Shown piece after piece: positions 6,953 through 7,252 of a stretch of DNA of 7,252 nucleotides (within the stretch, counting starts at the first letter, position 1; each line of letters starts with the position of its first letter). The notes under the pieces are model-generated. The model searched no databases, was not told where the DNA came from, and saw only the letters and a program-made list of their open reading frames with translations. The DNA is from Deltaproteobacteria bacterium (lineage in GTDB: Bacteria > Desulfobacterota > Binatia > Binatales > Binataceae), in assembly GCA_021799555.1 (NCBI GenBank), contig JAJZAG010000194.1, forward strand, positions 1 to 7,252. The letters run 5' to 3'. Both the position numbers and the translations under genes were made by a program.

Positions 6953-7252
6953 TGCGCCGTAATCATCTCTCACCGCCGCGCACCGCCGTCGTTCTTGCCG
7001 CCGCGTTCGCGATCCTCACTTCGGGGTTCGCCCGCGCGGGCGCGGCGCCGATTACACTGGCGCTTGAGGAAAATTCGATCGGCGCGGCCGATCTGAGTCC
7101 GACGCCCACCGCCACGCCCACTCCCGACGCGCAGGGATACATGCCACCCGCTCCCTCGGCGACGCCCTCATCGACACCGACCGAGGGCCCGGTGTTTATG
7201 GAACCGACCGCGATTCCCACCGCGACGGCCGATTCGGTTCCGCTCGATGTGG
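6952..7252 (+). CDS. N-terminal part of a secreted Pro/Thr-rich protein (runs off the window)
   Basis: The ATG at 6952 shares its A with the TGA stop of the PBP1B-type gene (TGATG), a common sign of translational coupling, and the frame stays open for 100 codons to the window edge. The protein begins with a signal peptide: MRRNHLSPPR, then the hydrophobic stretch TAVVLAAAFAILTSGFA, with a likely cut near ARAGAA at about residue 30. There is no cysteine at that point, so it is not a lipoprotein. From about residue 48 it is a low-complexity, extended stretch rich in Pro, Thr and Ser (SPTPTATPTPD, then PPAPSATPSSTPTEGP), resembling a flexible periplasmic linker that may carry a domain beyond the window to a wall or outer-membrane target. 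I cannot name a family. Its coupling to a cell-wall synthase gene suggests a periplasmic or envelope role, but the functional domain is out of view. Confidence 0.7.
   Translation, partial: MRRNHLSPPRTAVVLAAAFAILTSGFARAGAAPITLALEENSIGAADLSPTPTATPTPDAQGYMPPAPSATPSSTPTEGPVFMEPTAIPTATADSVPLDV

Overview
The window comes from a GC-rich Gram-negative chromosome. The genes imply an outer membrane: an HtpX-type membrane protease, a DegP/HtrA periplasmic protease, and a PBP1B-type bifunctional peptidoglycan synthase with a UB2H domain. The DUF1844 protein and the overall character of the operon suggest a deltaproteobacterium-like or Binatota-like lineage. That placement is inferred from protein resemblance recalled from memory and was not tested against any database.

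Layout. Positions 1-267 hold the C-terminal end of an unrecognised conserved protein. Positions 300 to about 993 hold a dead IS5-family insertion sequence. Its transposase gene has an internal amber codon, a frameshift and a missing 3' part, and a weak terminator-like hairpin lies at its far edge. From about 1020 to 1722 there is no gene I can support; this roughly 700-base stretch has two weak promoter-like motifs. From 1723 to the right edge, five genes run tightly packed on the plus strand: htpX (1723-2586), a DUF1844 protein (2607-3044), a degP/htrA-type protease (3069-4544), a PBP1B-type gene (4583-6952), and the start of a secreted Pro/Thr-rich protein (from 6952, overlapping the preceding stop codon and cut by the window end).

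How the genes fit together. The gaps within the cluster are 20, 24, 38 and -1 bases, so it is probably one operon. Its theme is cell-envelope maintenance: HtpX degrades damaged inner-membrane proteins, DegP degrades or refolds misfolded periplasmic proteins, and PBP1B builds and crosslinks the cell wall. The DUF1844 protein and the secreted Pro/Thr-rich protein have no known role, and their place in this cluster is the most useful functional lead here. I found no CRISPR array, tRNA, rRNA, riboswitch or phage module, and no convincing new system. The rest is ordinary housekeeping sequence beside a decayed mobile element.
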